From Codonopsis lanceolata (lineage: Eukaryota > Streptophyta > Magnoliopsida > Asterales > Campanulaceae), in the NCBI GenBank assembly GCA_013146195.2, contig CM028380.1:86368049-86432048 (forward strand): a DNA stretch of 64,000 nt, written 5' to 3'. The position numbers and the translations under genes are program-made. The notes below the pieces were generated by a model. That model did no database searches. It was given only the letters and a program-made list of their open reading frames with translations, and was not told the origin of the DNA. Shown one piece after another: positions 58,138-64,000 of the stretch (position 1 is the first letter of the stretch; each line of letters starts with the position of its first letter).

Positions 58138-60559
58138 GTATGTATACACATTAGGGTTGAATTAAGACCAATAAACTAATTGCTAGTCACATGATTTTCA
58201 TCTCCAAAGGTTTACTACGAAAAAAATGGGGAATTAAAAATTGTTAATCACATGGAAATCATTCACAAAGTGAGCAATTGTTTATCCAAAAACTAGGCCA
58301 TATAGTCAGTTGGAGTTAGTTTTGAGCAATTGTTTATTAGAAACATTGGTGAATAGAATTTTGTTAATCACATGGCTACCATTCACAAGGTGAGAAATTG
58401 TTAAACAATTAGGGCATACCTTTCAATTCCACAGTGAATCTTCTCTATTGTGTAGTCCTCAATGCAAATTTTTGGGGGTGTAGGAAACCTGGTCTTCCCC
58501 TAAACGGCAAACGCAATATTTTGGGGTTTTGATGAATTGGTAGCGGCGTGAACAAGCTAGAGAGCTCAAAATTGGCGCGAGAGAGAGTCCGATGAAAATT
58601 GAGAACCCGCCCAAATCCGTTTTCTGATTAAGCGCCAAGGGTTTAAGGCGGCTGTAAAATAAATTAAGAAAATGATAAATTACGGGCCGGTCCCTATTCA
58701 CAAGTTTATATCCCCCTTGAGTCCCCTTTTTTTTTCCAATCGGTCAGGCCAATCCTCTTTTCGTTGCGAACTCCAAAATGTTGGCTGGAACGGTGGAAGA
58801 AGACGATTTGAACATTTGATGTAGAACAGGTGGTCGAGACGTATTTAAGCAAAGCTTTAGGAAAGAGTTCAAAGTTTAGGTGATCCAACTGCAATTTCTG
58901 AAAGTTAGTTTTGCGGGTATTTTTCACAATTTTCCGTTAGTTTCTGTTATGTACTAGTAGGAATCATTTAACGGTCGACAGAACTTTAACGGAACATAAC
59001 TTTCGCGTCCGGATGAATTACGGGGCCCACCGCATATCAAATCGAAGCTCTCGATGAATTCTACAAGACTCATCGGGTTTACCCCGTGAAGAGTTCGTTT
59101 TAAGCCCAAAAAACTCTGTTTAAGCACTGTTACGGGCCTTGGAAGATTTCGGGTTTTTTCGTCTATTTTTATTTATTTTTTCCTTTTAGGGTTTGGTGTG
59201 TTTAGGGCATATAAATACCCTCTTAAACGTTTATTTCGACAGTTTTGATAATAAATCGAGTTTTCTTATTTTCTTGCTTTCTACTTGAAATAATTCCTGT
59301 TGTTATTTCTGATGCGTCAACATTTAATAAACTTTAGTAAAAATTGGGGGAATGGAGGGGTTACAAACTTGACAAAAGGGACCGGTCTGAATTTACCCTT
59401 AAAAAACACACTCCCCGACCCGCTCATCCCGCTCATCTTAAAACACAATTGACCTTCATATTTTATTTATTCCATGAGAAGTATCACAATTGACCTTCAT
59501 ATCAATATTTTTAATAGTCAATTATTCTTTTTTAATTAATCTATTCGTCAAGTCAAATAAGACACTTTCAGAAGCAAAGGGGGTAAGTAAAATTAAAATT
59601 GTGTATCTAAACCTACGTCATGTTTATACATGAAAGAAGTAGTAACAAAACCTTTGTGTGTGTCTCATTATGTCGGGGTTTTTTTTTCTAGCAGGCTATT
59701 TTGTTATGAGATTGCTTCGACAAGAGCCCTAACAGATTATTTTAGGAGATTTAATTTGCAAAAGTATTTGATATTTCATAGAGAAGCACCAACAAATGCC
59801 TTAATATACCAATTTATGAGGTCTTTAGGAAAAATTTGTAAACAAGGAGTCGCGATATCTCAATTTTCTTCGGTCGATCCTTAAAATCGATTGATATAAA
59901 GAATTTCCGATTAGGGTTGAAATGGTTACAAGGAATCCTTAATTAGAATGTTGCCTTAAGTAGTGATAACTGAGATGAACCCTAATCTGAATCTCTTTAC
60001 CTATTTCAAGTAAGGTTAGAGAGACGGAGTAACAATGACAGAGAGATCATTGTGTCTTAACATTTTCCAATCGATATGCTAGCTTTTTTTTTTCTTTTTA
60101 AATATTTCAGTTTTTTTTCTTTTTAAATATTTCAGCTTTTTTTTTCTTTTTAAATATTTCAACTTTTTTTTCTTTTTAAATATAGCAAAATAAATCGAGA
60201 CAATGTAGCACCTATAGTAAGCTAAATGTAGCACTTTTTTAAGGACTTGATTAAATTTCCCTTTATACCCATTTATGATTAAAATAAAGCATCTCGTTTT
60301 GTTAGGTTTCGTTATATTCTATTAAGGCCTCCATCATAATTTACAAAAGCTATGACTCAATCCCAAGAAAAAAATGCTTATACTTAATGGAATATAACAA
60401 AAATTAACGGGATCTAATGAATATTGACAGGAAATTATGAATTTTTGAAGAAATTGCTAGATGAAAAGTATGGATATTAACCATTAGAGGCAGATGAAAA
60501 AAAATTATTGGAATATTGATAATGATTGTTTTCTTGTGATGCTTTTAGCATTTTTATAA
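58138..60559. other. CACTA right-hand non-coding region
   Basis: No gene supported. It contains an imperfect 114-bp-spaced direct repeat (GTTAATCACATGG ... CATTCACAA at about 58248 and 58362). A promoter-like stretch with ATATAAATACCCTC near 59210 sits in sequence resembling an eroded LTR (about 58,940-59,320). Four copies of a 25-28 bp T-rich unit lie at 60081-60184. Confidence 0.45.
60081..60184. repeat. Four tandem copies of a T-rich 25-28 bp unit
   Basis: Units read AGCTTTTTTTTCTTTTTAAA then TATTTC, varying in the length of the T run. Confidence 0.85.
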
Positions 60560-61027
60560 GATGCATACTTATTAAGTGTCCTATTAACCAAGAATTAATG
60601 TGATGCCAACCTAAAATATGTCCTATTACGCCTTACCGTCATAGGACCCAAGAGTTACGTGCCCTATTAGGTATTATAATAATAGGACCCTATAGAAAGG
60701 CATCTTATTAATCACACCCTTGATAGGTCTCAATGAGTTAATGAGACACTTACATAAAAAGTGTCCTGTTAGCCCTTATTGTAATAGGGCCCTAAAATTA
60801 TGTGTCCTATTAGCATCGTGGTAATAGGACTCAATGGGTTAGGCGTCCTTTTAAACTTTTTTATAGGATGACATTGAAAGGGCGTATTATTAAGTCTTAT
60901 GATAATAAGACACCAAGAGTAAGGCGTCCTACTAGGCGGTGCTATAATAGGACCCAAAGAGCTAAGCGCCATATTGAGACTTTTATAGGACGAATTTTTA
61001 AAAGAGTCCTATGTGGGGGGTCCTAAT
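60560..61027. repeat. CACTA right subterminal region with dispersed TAGGAC motifs
   Basis: Many direct and inverted copies of ATAGGACCC, GTCCTATTA and related motifs at irregular spacing, in contrast to the regular 36-bp array at the left end. Confidence 0.8.
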
Positions 61028-61047
61028 AAACACTTTTTGTTGTAGTG
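61028..61047 (-). repeat. CACTA right terminal inverted repeat
   Basis: Reverse complement is CACTACAACAAAAAGTGTTT, matching the left end over 20 bp. Confidence 0.95.
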
Positions 61048-62743
61048 TCTCAAAATTATCTTTCGTCTCTGCTAATCATTTACCACATTGCTGGGTGTTT
61101 TGATCAGTAATAATAATATATTTTTTTCATGTACCATACACGTCAAATTGTTTTTCTTTCAATTATGAATTAGGTAGGGGTTAGAGATAGTGTGTGTGTG
61201 TGTGTGTGTGTGTGAGTGGCTAGTAAAGAGATATAAGACAAACTTGGTTGTGTGTGTGTGTTTCATAGTATGTAAGTATGTGTACAAAGAGAGAAGTCAA
61301 AAAAGGGAAGGTGATGATGCTTGTAATTTTTTAATCGTGGTGCAATTTTAAATTTTTTTAAATCACGCAATTTTTTTGAATCGCCGTGTAATTTTAAAAT
61401 TTTTTAATCGTGGTGCATAAATTTTTTGAATCATGGTATTTTTTTTTAAAAGTGGCAATTTTTTTTTTGCAAAACAAACTGGCGATTTTTTAAAATTTTT
61501 TATAAAAAACAAGTGATTTTTTTTCTAATTTTTTTAAAAAAAGTGTGACCAATTTCTTTGGTGAAACTCCATCACATTTTATTTTAACTCGTTATTTGCA
61601 TTGTTTGATTTTCTTTAATTGCATTATTTTTATTTTTGTGTTCGGTGTTTCTTTTTCACAAATTGTGATTTGTTTGGCCATTCCAAAAATTTTAAAATTT
61701 GATCAAATCACAATTGCAAAATATAGTTTAAAGAAGAAAACGGTTTTTTTTTGTTGATGCCCTAATTGCAATTTTTCTATGGTGATTGTTTTCGGGCGGT
61801 GGAATCAACTTTATTCTGTTTTTCAATTTTGTTTGGCGATTTTTTTTTAACTTTTCTGTTTTGTTGATGCCCTGATTGGATCTTTTTCATTTAAAAAAAC
61901 AGAGTAAATGAATTGCTGCCGAGTTTAAATGAGTTTTTTTTTAATTGAAGGAGGGTAGTTTGGTAAACAAATCTATTTTAAAGTTTAGTGTTTTTCTTTT
62001 AAAATGGAAGGAGGATATTTTGGTAATTTAACCTCTTAAGTGATGTTACATTTAGGGTTTTTCGGTGTAACATTTAGGGGTTCTATTAATAATTCATATA
62101 AACCCTAAAACCCAATTAAAGTATAATCTCCAAAATAACATTTCTATAAAAGATGTAAGAATAATAATTAATCAAAGTAAATACCAAGAAAGGAAAAACA
62201 AATAATTAATTAAAATAAACACTTAAAAAATATAATAACTCAATAATTAAATATCCAACAAAAACGATGCAGAGAATTAGAAATGTGAGGCACCGATTTG
62301 AAATTTTTAGTAGGTAATTAAAATTCAATGCATGTGTTATTTAATACAATGCAGAAATTGTCCAATGTTGATGGTCAACTATTACAACTGTGCATCAGTA
62401 TGTCTATGATTAATTTGTGTTTTCTGATATTTGTAGTAATATTATTCATTTATGCATCGTAGTTTATCAATCATGCATCAGTATTTCTTGTGAACGTTCC
62501 TTTTTTCTACATCGATTTTAAAACGATGCAGAGATTTAGGATGCGATTCACAAATTCAATAGTCATTCAATGTGCTATATCATGACCAAAGTAATTTCAT
62601 TACAGTATATTTTTCAGAAATTTAAAGAAATGTAATCAAATATATTCATGTAATAATTGTCTACCCATCATCTAACTTTCTATTACAAAAGATTACTCAT
62701 TTCATTATCATAAAATACGAATAATGTCAATGCTCGCATTTAC
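61048..62743. other. AT-rich intergenic DNA with simple repeats
   Basis: No gene supported. A (GT)n microsatellite lies at 61190-61214. At 61320-61560 there are T-rich phrases repeated around AATCGTGGTGCA. A similar phrase, AAAACGATGCAGAGA, occurs at about 62261 and 62520. Confidence 0.6.
61190..61214. repeat. (GT)n microsatellite
   Basis: About twelve GT units. Confidence 0.9.
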
Positions 62744-63050
62744 CTTTTTGTATGTCATGTAGCCCTGAAGTATTTATTGGGAATATATCATGACTAATGG
62801 CCTCCTTCAATTGGTCATCTATGTATATTTTATTCATGGTTTCGTAATCATCCACTGTTTCTACCTTGCCACGTACATCTAAATAACAATTTCATATATA
62901 TTTTTTAGTAATCAATTAAAAATGTTATGCATTAAAGAATTAGTATATTTCTTACCAGCAACCACTAATAAATAGTGTTGCAAATTTTTCCTTGATTGGA
63001 ATTAACTTTCCTAGTTCTTTCTCCATAATTATTACCCAGACATCAATGTG
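62744..63050 (-). pseudogene. Possible two-exon fragment, unidentified
   Basis: Minus-strand segments 62956-63050 (HIDVWVIIMEKELGKLIP) and 62744-62878 (VRGKVETVDDYETMNKIYID) are bordered by plausible acceptors and GTAAG/GTAAA donors. The first resembles the start of the catalytic part of the Ulp1-like proteases found in some plant transposons, but weakly. The two do not join in frame with the borders I chose. The product is not established. Confidence 0.25.
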
Positions 63051-63077
63051 CTATAAACAAGGAAAATAAGTTATCGT

Positions 63078-63287
63078 CCTCACGGGCTTAGCTTAGTTGG
63101 TTAAGAGCTAGTAGATTTGGAGCAGGACCAAGGATCAAGTCCTAGCAATCGTAGTGTGGGGGGTTTTATCCTCTTGTGGGGGTGGCTCTTTGTAGGTACT
63201 AGGCACGAGTCCTCCTAGCTACTTAATCGTTGAGTTACCGTGATTTTCCCTCTCACATGCTCATGGGGCTGGGGTGTGGGGGCTCTC
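63078..63287 (+). mobile_element. tRNA-derived SINE
   Basis: The head resembles a tRNA gene: A box TAGCTTAGTTGG at 63089-63100 and B box GGATCAAGTCC at 63132-63142, 32 bp apart. These are the internal RNA polymerase III promoter elements. A G/T-rich body follows (GTGTGGGGGGTTTTATCC ... GGGGCTGGGGTGTGGGGG). The right end is cut exactly by the LTR at 63288. No target duplication is visible. Confidence 0.75.
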
Positions 63288-63689
63288 TGATGCGGATCGA
63301 TATCAAGATAAAACCAAGCCACAACAAAATCAACAATAAAGAAACGAGCAGCAGCAATCATAAGCAGCAACAAGCCTAGATAGTTTAGGATTTTATTATT
63401 TTATTACAATGTTGAGTTGGTTACTTTTGCAAGTAGGATTAGGAATATAAATTAGTTCTTTCCGTAAACTATTAAGATCTAGTTTGAAGTCCTATATAAA
63501 GGCATTACTTGTTTGTTTAAAGGCATTGATTAATATTATTTTTCCTATTGAAAGACTTGAGTGCGTGAGAGAAGGAATTATTTCTTTCTTGTTTCCCGCC
63601 CATTCGAGCGTTATATCGAGCAAACGTCCGTTCGTACGTTATTACGAATAAGACATTTTTTTTTCTTTACATTCTTCCGTTCTACGTCA
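63288..63689 (+). repeat. Gypsy-type 5' LTR
   Basis: 402 bp, TGATGCGG to TACGTCA, with a TATA box TATATAAA at 63493-63500. It is followed by the primer site and gag, so it is the 5' LTR of an element that runs out of the window. Confidence 0.85.
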
Positions 63690-63691
63690 GT

Positions 63692-63704
63692 TGATATCAG
63701 AGCC
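63692..63704 (+). other. Primer-binding site, initiator tRNA-Met type
   Basis: TGATATCAGAGCC two bases after the LTR. It differs at one position from the common TGGTATCAGAGCC. Confidence 0.75.
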
Positions 63705-64000
63705 ATGGCCGAACAACTTAACCGCGACAATGTTGATCGTATTACAGCACTCGAAAATAGTTTGCAAGAACTGCGAACCAACATGGGGGAGGAGATACAA
63801 ACAACGATTCAGAATAGCATCCGTGAAGCCTTAGCTACACTATACATTGCAGCAAACAACCCCGCCGCTGAACCCGTGGCCGCACAAGCAGCCCCTGTCG
63901 AACACGTTGGACAAGCTGTGGGTGCAATTAATGACCCAGCTAATCCAGCACCACCCCCCTCCCCAAGTCTATCGTCGACGAGAGATGATTTTAGACACAT
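63705..64000 (+). CDS. Gag of a Ty3/gypsy element, 5' part, cut by window end
   Basis: Open for all 98 codons available. It starts MAEQLNRDNVDRITALEN, overlapping the primer site. A predicted coiled coil (ENSLQELRTNMGEEIQTTIQ) is followed by an Ala/Pro-rich linker and DDFRH at the window edge. This layout is usual for chromovirus-type Gag N-termini. The capsid core would follow beyond the window. Whether the element is intact cannot be told. Confidence 0.75.
   Translation, partial: MAEQLNRDNVDRITALENSLQELRTNMGEEIQTTIQNSIREALATLYIAANNPAAEPVAAQAAPVEHVGQAVGAINDPANPAPPPSPSLSSTRDDFRH

Larger units (their letters stand above)
40169..61047 (-). mobile_element. CACTA (En/Spm) transposon with captured host gene fragments
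   Basis: Terminal inverted repeats CACTACAACAAAAAGTGTTT at 40169-40188 and, inverted, 61028-61047, identical over 20 bp. Subterminal regions carry many TAGGACG-type repeats. Both transposon genes read on the minus strand: a TnpA-type gene (41121-44300) and a TnpD-type transposase (44619-48230). Between the transposase and the right end lie plus-strand exons of three host genes, a solo LTR and a copia element. Removing those two later insertions leaves about 15 kb. The triplets next to the ends (GCA left, TCT right) do not match, so no target duplication is visible. Confidence 0.92.

Noticed and set aside
58940..59320. A second solo LTR with ATATAAATACCC
   Set aside because: Promoter-like and LTR-like in composition, but I could not find matching ends or a duplication.

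Overview
The window is nuclear DNA of a flowering plant, most likely a eudicot. The signs are GT-AG introns, low GC content, plant-type retrotransposon lineages (Athila-like and Tat/Ogre-like Ty3/gypsy, Ty1/copia, an RNase H-bearing LINE, a tRNA-derived SINE, a CACTA transposon) and a captured fragment of a chloroplast-type HSP70 gene. I see no intact ordinary host gene. Nearly everything is transposable element, much of it nested.

Left part (1-13,020, minus strand). A broken plant-mobile-domain (PMD) gene is split by a 10.1 kb Athila-like element (2595-12731) inserted in its first intron. The first exon (12841-13020) is now about 11 kb from the second (ends at 1740), but the splice sites still join in frame. 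The Athila element has two LTRs, a tRNA-Asp-type primer site, a polypurine tract and a gag-pol with many stops.

Middle part (13,558-40,168). First come a seven-copy 76-bp tandem array, a LINE tail and a plus-strand Ogre/Tat-type LTR with a gag remnant. Facing them is a minus-strand LTR of related type. From there to 40,168 lies one dismembered minus-strand Tat-lineage element. Its gag, protease, RT, two RNase H domains and integrase can be followed in order through three interruptions. Two of these are copies of a 4.2-4.4 kb non-coding LTR, in opposite orientations (19853-30277 and 33676-37841). The third is a LINE 3' tail (31762-32054). The first long LTR itself carries a full-length 6 kb LINE. 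Each interruption has a recognisable target-site duplication. A plus-strand spliced ORF downstream of pol (17515-18997) looks like the antisense extra ORF of Grande-type Tat elements.

Right part (40,169-61,047). This is a CACTA (En/Spm) transposon of about 20.9 kb with 20-bp perfect terminal inverted repeats and 36-bp subterminal repeats. It holds an apparently intact eight-exon TnpA-type gene, a TnpD-type transposase gene with at least three lesions, and plus-strand exons from three unrelated host genes: an unidentified coiled-coil protein, a plastid HSP70, and a CNNM/DUF21 protein. It therefore appears to be a gene-capturing (Pack-CACTA) element. It has since received a 1 kb solo LTR and a Ty1/copia element with identical 180-bp LTRs but a broken polyprotein.

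Far right (61,048-64,000). AT-rich DNA and microsatellites are followed by a tRNA-derived SINE that abuts a 402-bp gypsy LTR, a tRNA-Met-type primer site and the start of a gag gene that runs off the window.

All identifications come from reading motifs and translations by eye. No database search was run.
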